Below are positions 42,880 through 49,869 of a stretch of DNA of 49,869 nucleotides, in pieces. Position 1 is the stretch's first letter. Every line of letters starts with the position of its first letter. The notes below the pieces were generated by a model. That model ran no database searches, had not been told where the DNA came from, and saw only the letters and a list, made by a program, of their open reading frames with translations. Origin of the DNA: Bacillus sp. J37. GTDB lineage: Bacteria; Bacillota; Bacilli; Bacillales; Bacillaceae. The translations under genes and the position numbers were made by a program. The stretch covers positions 1 through 49,869 of the forward strand of contig NZ_JAEK01000039.1 of NCBI RefSeq assembly GCF_000518865.1, in the 5' to 3' direction.

Positions 42880-44814
42880 ATGATATTGTTACAAATAAAT
42901 CAACTTAGTAAATACTTTGGTGCTGATCCTATTTTATCGAATATTAAGCTAGAAGTACAAACTAGAGATAAAATTGCTCTTGTCGGCCGCAATGGTGCGG
43001 GTAAATCAACTCTTTTAAAAATAATTTCCGGCACAATGTCTTATGACTCTGGTGAAATTATTAAACCGAAAGATGTTTCAATTGGTTACTTGGCGCAGGA
43101 TACTGGTTTAGAATCACAATTATCTATTTGGAATGAGATGAATTTAGTTTTTAAGCATCTAAAATCAATGGAAGAAGATATGCGTAAATTTGAACAACGA
43201 ATGGCAACTGTAGATCCTAACAGTGAAACTCAAAAGTTTGAACAACTATTAAAAGAGTATGACAAACTTCAAGTGAAATTTAAAGAGGAAGGCGGTTACC
43301 AGTATGAAGCAGATATTCGTTCCGTCCTACATGGTTTAGGTTTTAGCAGCTTTGATCCGGAAACGAAAATCTCTTCTTTAAGTGGCGGCCAAAAAACACG
43401 GTTAGCCTTAGGTAAATTATTGTTAACAAAACCAACTCTATTGATTTTGGATGAGCCAACAAACCACCTTGATATCGAAACCTTAACTTGGCTGGAACAA
43501 TATTTACAAAATTACCCGGGTGCTATCTTAATTGTTTCACATGACCGATATTTCCTCGACAAAATTGTTAATCAAGTTTATGAAATTAGCAGAAATACAA
43601 GCACAAGGTTCATTGGGAATTATAGCAACTATTTAAAACAAAAAGCTGAAAACTATGAAAAAGAAGTAAAAAGCTTTGAAAGACAGCAAAATGAAGTGGC
43701 AAAACTTAAAGATTTTATTCAGCGCAATATAGCAAGAGCATCAACAACAAAGCTTGCACAAAGCCGCAGAAAAAAGCTGGAAAAAATGGAGTTAATGAAT
43801 AAACCCCTTGGAGATGAAAAATCGGCAAGCTTTCAATTTGATATTGAAAGACAAAGTGGAAATGATGTGTTAAAAGCAACAGATATTTCTGTTTCTTACG
43901 ATAAACATCACCCTATTATCTCAAATATCTCTTTTTCTATATCCAGAGGTGACTCAATCGCTCTTGTTGGTCCAAATGGTATTGGAAAATCAACCTTGTT
44001 AAAGTCCATTGTCCAAAAGCTTGATGCATTAACTGGTAGCTTTTCATTAGGGTCACATGTGCAAATTGGATATTATGATCAACAGCAAGCTGATTTAACG
44101 TCAAATAAACGTGTGTTGGACGAGCTATGGGATGAATATCCACAGCAAACAGAAAAGGAAATTCGAACCGTACTGGGTAACTTTCTGTTTTCAGGTGATG
44201 ATGTGTTAAAGCCTGTTTCAACACTAAGTGGTGGAGAAAAAGCAAGGTTGGCCCTTTCTAAGCTTATGCTGCAAAAAGCTAATTTCCTCATTCTTGATGA
44301 ACCAACAAACCATTTAGATTTAGATAGTAAAGAAATATTGGAAAATGCTTTAATCGACTTTCCAGGAACCATACTTTTTGTTTCACACGATCGTTATTTT
44401 ATAAACCGCATAGCCACAAAGGTCTTTGAATTATCAAGTCATAACCTAACTGAGTACTTAGGTGACTATGATTACTTTTTAACAAAGAAAGAAGAAATAT
44501 TAGAGCTAGAGCGACTTGAGAAAGAAGAGACAAAGAACGTTTCTCAAAAAATCAGTTCATCTTCATCAGAAGGAAAGCTAAACTACCAGCAGGAAAAAGA
44601 ATTAAAAAAACTCGAACGTCAAAAGCAACGAAGAATTGAAGAAGTAGAGCAAAGCATTAGTGAAATTGAAGAAACGATAGAAAAAAACGAAGCTCTACTT
44701 TGCGATCCTTCTATTTATCAGGATCATGAGCAAGTTCAAAAAATTAATATTGAAAATGAACAACTGAATTCTGAATTAGAACAACTTATGACTGAGTGGG
44801 AACAGTTACATTAA
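42880..44814 (+). CDS. ydiF: ABC-F family ATP-binding protein (YdiF)
   Basis: This is a cytoplasmic protein of 644 residues with two ABC domains and no membrane part. The first has Walker A GRNGAGKST (about 36-44), LSGGQKTRLALGKLL and LILDEPTNHLD. The linker (about 245-320) is rich in charged residues and corresponds to the P-site tRNA-interaction motif. The second has GPNGIGKST, LSGGEKARLALSKLM and LILDEPTNHLD. A C-terminal coiled coil (about 560-640) is rich in Glu and Lys. ABC-F proteins act on ribosomes; this one is the YdiF housekeeping type by synteny, not a known resistance factor. GAGGTG precedes the ATG. Confidence 0.93.
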   Translation: MILLQINQLSKYFGADPILSNIKLEVQTRDKIALVGRNGAGKSTLLKIISGTMSYDSGEIIKPKDVSIGYLAQDTGLESQLSIWNEMNLVFKHLKSMEEDMRKFEQRMATVDPNSETQKFEQLLKEYDKLQVKFKEEGGYQYEADIRSVLHGLGFSSFDPETKISSLSGGQKTRLALGKLLLTKPTLLILDEPTNHLDIETLTWLEQYLQNYPGAILIVSHDRYFLDKIVNQVYEISRNTSTRFIGNYSNYLKQKAENYEKEVKSFERQQNEVAKLKDFIQRNIARASTTKLAQSRRKKLEKMELMNKPLGDEKSASFQFDIERQSGNDVLKATDISVSYDKHHPIISNISFSISRGDSIALVGPNGIGKSTLLKSIVQKLDALTGSFSLGSHVQIGYYDQQQADLTSNKRVLDELWDEYPQQTEKEIRTVLGNFLFSGDDVLKPVSTLSGGEKARLALSKLMLQKANFLILDEPTNHLDLDSKEILENALIDFPGTILFVSHDRYFINRIATKVFELSSHNLTEYLGDYDYFLTKKEEILELERLEKEETKNVSQKISSSSSEGKLNYQQEKELKKLERQKQRRIEEVEQSISEIEETIEKNEALLCDPSIYQDHEQVQKINIENEQLNSELEQLMTEWEQLH

Positions 44815-44843
44815 AAACAGCGGATCATTTTCGCTGTTTTTTT
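44814..44843 (+). terminator. ABC-F gene terminator
   Basis: AAACAGCG pairs with CGCTGTTT followed by a T tract, directly after the stop codon. Confidence 0.85.
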
Positions 44844-44909
44844 GTGCAACATTTGATAAAGTAATTGTTTCGACAAACTTCTTAACATTCAATATAAATT
44901 GAAATCATG

Positions 44910-45099
44910 TTATACACAATCCACTTAATTATCCACATAATAAATCCTCTATTTCCAACATATCAACAGACTTATACACATTATCCACAGTTTTTTGTTT
45001 TTTTGACCAAGTTATTCACATGGGATTTTCCGTTGATTTGACAGCTTTTTTAATTCTTTTACACATTTCTACAAAAATGAGTGAACATCCTGTGGATAA
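44910..45099. promoter_or_regulatory. DnaA-box cluster between ydiF and tsaD
   Basis: Six 9-mers fit the DnaA box TTATNCACA: TTATACACA at 44910 and 44972, TTATCCACA at 44929 and 44981, TTATTCACA at 45012, and TGTGGATAA (reverse strand) at 45091. A one-mismatch copy, TTTTACACA, lies at 45057. The region has no gene and lies between convergent terminators. B. subtilis is known to have DnaA-box clusters outside oriC that titrate DnaA, one of them near gcp (tsaD). Confidence 0.88.
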
Positions 45100-45174
45100 C
45101 TCTATTCTTAACCAAGTCTCGATGAACATTGACTAATTTGCTATGGAGATTCAAGATTTTGTCGAAAAATACCG

Positions 45175-45206
45175 AAAAAAGGACAGAACCCGAATCAGGC
45201 CTGCCC
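45175..45206 (-). terminator. Terminator of the thiL-tsaD operon
   Basis: GGGCAG pairs with CTGTCC on the minus strand (one wobble), with CC/GG inside, followed by six T. It lies 16 bp after the tsaD stop. Confidence 0.75.
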
Positions 45207-45222
45207 AATTTTGTACCAATTA

Positions 45223-46242
45223 CTATGAGTTAAGCTCTAAGCCAGGATTAGCATTAAGCGCTAAATCACTTCTCATTCCCTTATCAAATAATATACTGCC
45301 TGCCGCCGCAATCATTGCTGCATTATCAGTACATAAAGATAAAGGAGGAATAATTAACTCTATCTCATCTCTTTGAGAAAATTTCTTTTCCAACGCTGTT
45401 CGCAAACCTTTATTTGCTGCAACCCCACCTGCTAGTAATAGTTGTTTCACTTTATACTTATCCACAGCTTGTCCTGTTTTGGTTACTAATACATCAACAA
45501 CACTTGCCTGAAAACTAGCAGCAACGTCCTTTGGATCAAGTTCAATGCCTTTTTGCTTAGCATTGTGTAATGTATTAATTACAGCTGACTTAAGTCCACT
45601 GAAACTAAAGTCAAACGAGCCTTCACTAAGCCATGCTCTTGGTAAATCAATAGTTGCCTGTCCCTCATGGGCTAAACGGTCAATATGAGGACCTCCCGGA
45701 TATGGAAGACCAATTGTTCTAGCTACCTTGTCATATGCCTCACCTGCAGCATCATCCAAGGTTTCACCTATTACATTAAAGTGTCCATGTTCCTTCATAT
45801 AAACTAATTCAGTATGTCCTCCAGATACAACTAAGGCAAGTAAAGGAAATTCTAATTCTTTGATCAAACGATTTGCATAAATATGACCGGCAATATGATG
45901 AACACCTACTAATGGAATAGAATGTGAGAAAGCTAAAGCTTTTGCTGCATTTATACCTGTTAATAAAGCTCCTACTAATCCTGGTCCTTCTGTCACTGCA
46001 ATAGCTGAAATATCATCAAACGAAAGCTCGGCTTGTTTCATTGCTTCTTCAAATACAATGGTTAATTGCTCAACATGATGTCTAGATGCGATTTCCGGGA
46101 CCACACCACCAAATCGCTTATGACTCTCAATTTGAGATGCTACAACATTCGCTACAATCTCTCGTCCATTTTTCACAATGGCTGCTGCGGTTTCATCACA
46201 GCTTGTTTCAATTCCTAATATATATTGATCAGTTTGACTCAT
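45223..46242 (-). CDS. tsaD: tRNA threonylcarbamoyladenosine transferase TsaD
   Basis: This is the catalytic subunit that, with TsaB and TsaE, adds threonylcarbamoyl to A37 of ANN-decoding tRNAs. The 339 residues have the ASKHA fold: [14 protein letters not shown] (10-23), the metal site His116-x3-His120 in [15 protein letters not shown] and [10 protein letters not shown]. It ends [14 protein letters not shown]...[14 protein letters not shown]. The GTG at 46257 lies inside the ribosome site; the ATG at 46242, 7 bases from GGGTGA, is chosen. It overlaps rimI by 4 bases. Confidence 0.97.
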   Translation of the reverse strand: MSQTDQYILGIETSCDETAAAIVKNGREIVANVVASQIESHKRFGGVVPEIASRHHVEQLTIVFEEAMKQAELSFDDISAIAVTEGPGLVGALLTGINAAKALAFSHSIPLVGVHHIAGHIYANRLIKELEFPLLALVVSGGHTELVYMKEHGHFNVIGETLDDAAGEAYDKVARTIGLPYPGGPHIDRLAHEGQATIDLPRAWLSEGSFDFSFSGLKSAVINTLHNAKQKGIELDPKDVAASFQASVVDVLVTKTGQAVDKYKVKQLLLAGGVAANKGLRTALEKKFSQRDEIELIIPPLSLCTDNAAMIAAAGSILFDKGMRSDLALNANPGLELNS

Positions 46243-46703
46243 ACTAAATTCACCCACATTACTAAAGCATCTTCCTGATTATCTGTATAATAATTTTTTC
46301 TTATACCACCAGGTTCAAACCCTACTTTTTTATATAAAGATTGAGCAATATGATTAGATACTCTTACCTCTAATGACAATCTTTGTGCCTTCATTTCCCT
46401 ACTTAATTGCATGGCAAATGTCAACAGAGCTTCACCTATTCTTTTTCCTCTAAATTTAGGATGGACCGCAATATTGGTAATTTGGGCATCATCCATTATC
46501 ACCCACAAGCCACAGTATCCAATCACTTGTTTCTCATGTTCAACAACTATATATTTCGCGAATAAATTTTGCTCCAACTCATAGTGTAAGGACTCTTTCG
46601 TCCATGGTGCCGAAAAGGATTGACATTCTATTTGATAAACTTCGTCAATATCTTCTCTTCGCATTTTTCTAATTGTAAATTGATTTTCCACAGTAGACAC
46701 CAT
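46239..46703 (-). CDS. rimI: Ribosomal-protein-alanine N-acetyltransferase RimI
   Basis: This GNAT-family acetyltransferase modifies the N-terminus of ribosomal protein S18 in other bacteria. It has [16 protein letters not shown] near the start, the acetyl-CoA motif [13 protein letters not shown] (about 83-95), and the C-terminal [14 protein letters not shown] typical of RimI. The ATG at 46703 begins one base after the tsaB stop. The longer frame to 46721 would overlap tsaB and lacks a ribosome site. It lies between tsaB and tsaD, as in most Firmicutes. Confidence 0.93.
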   Translation of the reverse strand: MVSTVENQFTIRKMRREDIDEVYQIECQSFSAPWTKESLHYELEQNLFAKYIVVEHEKQVIGYCGLWVIMDDAQITNIAVHPKFRGKRIGEALLTFAMQLSREMKAQRLSLEVRVSNHIAQSLYKKVGFEPGGIRKNYYTDNQEDALVMWVNLV

Positions 46704-46704
46704 C

Positions 46705-47394
46705 TTATTTCTGTTGCTCAAGCCACTTGGCCTCTGCTTCAGCTAATCTGATATAATTTGGTACAAGTTTATGAACATCTGTTGCTTCTCTTTTTATCCC
46801 TATTAGACCTAGTTCTGCAGGTCTTGGATTATGTAAAGAAACATTGCCTATTACAGCTCGATCACCGAGCAATTCAATAATGGTATCTTTATGGATATGA
46901 ACATCATTTCCTAAAAATAAAATACTCTTATCACTCTTATATAGCTGCCCTATCCAATCAGTTAATAGTAAATTTTGATCTTTATGAACCGTCACTAATT
47001 CACTATTATCATATTGATATAATCCTGTATAGACTTGTCCTCTTCTTGCATCAAAAACCGGTGAAATAAGTCCGTCAAAATAGCGGCCATTTGCAGCCAA
47101 AGTTTCTAAACTAGATACACCTACAATAGGAATCTTTAGAGCCCAAGCCATTGTCTTTGCAATCGATACACCTATACGAACACCCGTGTATGAACCTGGT
47201 CCTGTCGCTACAATTATTTTTTCTAAATCCTTCGCTGTAAAGTCACAGTCATGTAGTAGTCTCTCAATAGCAGGCATGGCTCGAACAGAATGATTTTTCT
47301 TTATATTTGTTATATACTCACCTATAACCGTTTCTCCATTGACAATGGCAACTCCAAGCACATTATTCGTCGTGTCTATAGCTAATGCATTCAT
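46705..47394 (-). CDS. tsaB: tRNA threonylcarbamoyladenosine biosynthesis protein TsaB
   Basis: This ASKHA-fold partner of TsaD has 229 residues and lacks the metal site. LAIDTTNNVLGVAIV opens it, IIVATGPGSYTGVRIGVSIAKTMAW (about 61-85, a known TsaB signature) follows, and FDARRGQVYTGLY is near 115. Two adjacent ATGs overlap the tsaE end; the second (47394), 7 bases from AAGGAG, is preferred to 47397. Confidence 0.95.
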   Translation of the reverse strand: MNALAIDTTNNVLGVAIVNGETVIGEYITNIKKNHSVRAMPAIERLLHDCDFTAKDLEKIIVATGPGSYTGVRIGVSIAKTMAWALKIPIVGVSSLETLAANGRYFDGLISPVFDARRGQVYTGLYQYDNSELVTVHKDQNLLLTDWIGQLYKSDKSILFLGNDVHIHKDTIIELLGDRAVIGNVSLHNPRPAELGLIGIKREATDVHKLVPNYIRLAEAEAKWLEQQK

Positions 47395-47848
47395 CATTTA
47401 ACTCCTTACATAGTTCCTCATAATGAGACCCTCTAGGTGTCATTATAATTGTCCTTGTTGTATCATCCACATAAAGAATTTTTATATCTAATCGTTCATT
47501 TGGAAGCTGATCTTCAATTAAATGTGCCCACTCTACGACTGTAATACCATTACCATGAAAATACTCATCGAAACCAAGATCTTCATCCGCATCTTCAACA
47601 CGATATACATCCATGTGATACAAGGGCAATCTACCATCTCTATACTCTTTAATAATTGTAAACGTAGGACTATTTACATTTCGGCCTATCCCTAGCCCCT
47701 TTGCTAATGCTTTAGTAAAAGTTGTTTTCCCTGCACCCAAATCTCCCTCAAGAGTAATCACATCATTTTTGTTTAACATCTTCGATAAAGATTGCGCAAT
47801 AGTTGCAGTATCTTCAGTACTTTTTGTCTTAAATTTAATTTGATCCAC
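47363..47848 (-). CDS. tsaE: tRNA threonylcarbamoyladenosine biosynthesis ATPase TsaE
   Basis: This small P-loop ATPase cycles the TsaBD complex. It has about 161 residues. Walker A is GDLGAGKTT (about 35-43), and PTFTIIKEY, YHMDVYR and VEWAHLIE are family motifs. The GTG at 47848 has AAGGTG 6 bases upstream and gives an N-terminus that aligns with B. subtilis YdiB. The GTG at 47857 lies within that ribosome site. Its 3' end overlaps tsaB by 32 bases. Confidence 0.95.
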   Translation of the reverse strand: MDQIKFKTKSTEDTATIAQSLSKMLNKNDVITLEGDLGAGKTTFTKALAKGLGIGRNVNSPTFTIIKEYRDGRLPLYHMDVYRVEDADEDLGFDEYFHGNGITVVEWAHLIEDQLPNERLDIKILYVDDTTRTIIMTPRGSHYEELCKELNDECISYRHDE

Positions 47849-47858
47849 TCTGCTCACC

Positions 47859-48845
47859 TTAACTTTTTTTGAAGTGGTTATACCCTGATTTTTTAAGTTT
47901 TATATACTCTTGATTCTTTGATTTTAGCATTACCTCTTTATGGCTGGAATCAACGAAACCTATCTTAGTGACTTTTATCCCTAGTTCATTACAGTCTTTC
48001 TTTAATTTTTCCCATGAATCTGGTGAAGTTGTCCCAACTAATTCATAATCCTCTCCACCATATAGGGCCCAATCTTGAAGAAGAGAGGTTGACTGTAATA
48101 ATAAAAGTTCATCACTTAGTGGAAGATCATCTTCATCTATTGTGATTCCGACGTGACTAGCTTCAGAAATTTCATTTAATTCACTTGCCAATCCATCGCT
48201 TATATCATTTAATGATGCTCTTTTTAACTTGCCTATCAATCTTCCTGCCTTCACTTGAGGAACTGGCATCTTATGCTTTTCAGTAAAATACATTTTTAAA
48301 GATTCATTATGTAAAGAAGTTTGACCTAATAATATGGCTAGTCCTGCAGCAGAATCCCCAATTGTTCCTGTTACAAAGACGATATCCTCATTCTTAGCAT
48401 TACTCCTTAGAGTATTTCTACCTTCTTCCACCTCTCCGATGACTATTACAGTAATCACAAGTTTATCTGAGGTAGAAACTGTATCGCCACCTAATAGATC
48501 CATTTTGTATTCTTCTGATAGCTTCTTCATTCCCTCATATATTTCAATAAGATCCTCTTCATTCCAATTTGAAGGTACAGCTAGAGAAATAAAATAATAC
48601 AGAGGTATTGCTGACATAGCAGCAAGATCACTCACATTAACGGCCAGCGCCTTGTACCCTATTTCAAAAGGAGAAGATAGGTTTCTAAGGAAATGAACAC
48701 CCTCAACCATTGTATCTACACAAACTACTTGATGAAAACCATGGGAAGATTCATATATAGCTGCATCATCACCTATAGCAACTTTTACATTTTGTTGAAA
48801 GATACGATCTGGTTTTACCTTATTAATAAAATCAAATTCATCCAT
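47859..48845 (-). CDS. thiL: Thiamine-monophosphate kinase ThiL
   Basis: ThiL phosphorylates thiamine monophosphate to the active diphosphate. It has the PurM-like fold with 328 residues: IGDDAA (about 25-30, metal ligands), CVDTMVEGVHF (about 42-52), the nucleotide segment LGGDTVS and the C-terminal LYGGEDYELVGT. GGAG lies 6 bases before the ATG at 48845, and the protein then starts MDEFDFI as in B. subtilis. The longer frame to 48863 is rejected. It is the first gene of thiL-tsaE-tsaB-rimI-tsaD. A terminator-like hairpin lies only 34 bases upstream of the start. Confidence 0.95.
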   Translation of the reverse strand: MDEFDFINKVKPDRIFQQNVKVAIGDDAAIYESSHGFHQVVCVDTMVEGVHFLRNLSSPFEIGYKALAVNVSDLAAMSAIPLYYFISLAVPSNWNEEDLIEIYEGMKKLSEEYKMDLLGGDTVSTSDKLVITVIVIGEVEEGRNTLRSNAKNEDIVFVTGTIGDSAAGLAILLGQTSLHNESLKMYFTEKHKMPVPQVKAGRLIGKLKRASLNDISDGLASELNEISEASHVGITIDEDDLPLSDELLLLQSTSLLQDWALYGGEDYELVGTTSPDSWEKLKKDCNELGIKVTKIGFVDSSHKEVMLKSKNQEYIKLKKSGYNHFKKS

Positions 48846-48878
48846 TTCGCTCTCCATATTCATAATATTTTACCTATG

Positions 48879-48905
48879 AAAAAACCTTAGGAGTATTTCC
48901 TAAGG
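48879..48905 (-). promoter_or_regulatory. Terminator-like hairpin in the thiL leader
   Basis: CCTTAGGA pairs perfectly with TCCTAAGG, followed on the minus strand by six T, 34 bases before the thiL start. A second palindrome (AAACTAAT/ATTAGTTT, about 48924-48940) lies upstream. It may shield thiL from rrn readthrough or act as an attenuator; I see no aptamer I know. Confidence 0.65.
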
Positions 48906-49031
48906 AAGTGGTTTTGTCGTAGAAAACTAATAATTAGTTTAACCAAGTTTTACACATTCTATCGTACCATATTAATTCGAAAGGTGGAATTAATATAATT
49001 TTTAGTTTGTGTTCAATCTAAAAAAGAGCAT

Positions 49032-49057
49032 AAAAAAAACGAAACATCTATGTTTCG
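49032..49057 (-). terminator. Terminator of the rRNA/tRNA operon
   Basis: CGAAACAT-ag-ATGTTTCG on the minus strand is followed by eight T, 16 bp after tRNA-Asp. Confidence 0.9.
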
Positions 49058-49073
49058 CAAGCAATCAATTATA

Positions 49074-49150
49074 TGGCGGTCCGGACGGGACTCGAACCCG
49101 CGACCTCCTGCGTGACAGGCAGGCATTCTAACCAACTGAACTACCGGACC
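49074..49150 (-). tRNA. tRNA-Asp (GTC)
   Basis: The complement is a full cloverleaf of 77 bases with acceptor GGTCCGG/CCGGACC, anticodon loop CTGTCAC (GTC), T-loop TTCGAGTC and an encoded CCA end. It follows tRNA-fMet by 36 bp in the same rrn transcript. Confidence 0.98.
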
Positions 49151-49186
49151 ATAATGGTTGCACTTTTCAGCGTCGACAACTTAAAT

Positions 49187-49263
<77 letters not shown>

Positions 49264-49275
49264 ATAATAATAATA

Positions 49276-49390
<115 letters not shown>

Positions 49391-49477
49391 TATTATAAAG
49401 TTTGAAGGCATATTCCTTCAAAACTAGATAACGATACACAATTCAATTCACTAACTGAGTTTATGCTCTTACTTTGT

Positions 49478-49593
49478 CCAGCTACAGAAGCCAAATCCTA
49501 CAGTCATTTCACTCTCTCGGACGAAGTCAAAGAACGACTTCTACTCGATCGCTCCAATGCCCTATGGATTTAAGCGGCTTCTTCCGCTTTTCT
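49478..49593 (+). repeat. Fold-back element in the 23S-5S spacer
   Basis: GTCCAGCTACAGAAGCC opens it and AAGCGGCTTCTTCCGC closes it, with GAAGTC/GACTTC in the middle. The order resembles the ends of repeat copy B read on its minus strand (GTCTAGCTTCAGCGCC...GGCGCTTAGGC), so it may be a distant third copy. It could equally be a 23S processing stem. Confidence 0.4.
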
Positions 49594-49595
49594 AT

Positions 49596-49869
<274 letters not shown>

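Overview
The window is a low-GC Bacillaceae chromosome segment (a Bacillus or close relative) lying between two ribosomal RNA operons. The left edge holds the 5' end of a 16S gene with its tandem promoters. The right edge holds the 3' end of a 23S gene, a 5S gene and tRNA-fMet and tRNA-Asp. All RNA genes are on the minus strand. The order thiL-tsaE-tsaB-rimI-tsaD / ABC-F / moaC-rex-tatA-tatC / ydiK-ydiL / groES-groEL and the order yeaC-yeaD-yebA-guaA-pbuG match the oriC-proximal region of Bacillus subtilis as I remember it. The stretch between them (about 8.7-36.7 kb) is accessory.

Region by region. 1-8.6 kb: guanine metabolism (pbuG and guaA, each behind its own guanine riboswitch) and a MoxR / DUF58 / transglutaminase operon. 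8.7-12.5 kb: an OmpR-type two-component system facing a DUF418 membrane protein. 12.6-14.45 kb: five proteins sharing one module of about 39 residues that resembles the spore-coat germination proteins GerPA/GerPF; one of them also has a GerPC-like N-terminus, and one transcription unit has a good sigma-K promoter. 14.6-20.7 kb: an orphan Spo0B-type kinase with no normal start codon, a kinase-receiver-kinase hybrid with a SARP-type response regulator, and a 36-residue SinI-like gene. 20.7-24.0 kb: a CAP-domain protein, a DUF4317 protein and a nitroreductase. 24.4-29.9 kb: a complete tripartite tricarboxylate transporter with its CitA/CitB-type two-component system and a CcpA (cre) site over the tctC promoter. 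30.2-34.8 kb: two uncharacterised membrane-anchored proteins and two aldo/keto reductases. 34.8-36.7 kb: a long non-coding stretch and a MerR-HTH/coiled-coil gene, both filled with TATCGC motifs. 37-49 kb: conserved housekeeping genes, with CIRCE before groESL and a DnaA-box cluster between the ABC-F gene and tsaD.

The most promising candidates for something undescribed are (1) the GerP-like mini-cluster at 12.6-14.45 kb and (2) the TATCGC array with its MerR-HTH coiled-coil protein at 35.2-36.7 kb, which looks like a binding-site array for a RacA-like or partition-like protein. Other points are the non-ATG kinase, the orphan SinI-like gene, tail-to-tail genes whose stop codons both lie in one terminator stem, and a dispersed palindromic repeat.

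All calls come from reading the sequence; no database search was run. Several start codons were moved from the longest ORF to the start that fits a Shine-Dalgarno sequence, and each such choice is stated.
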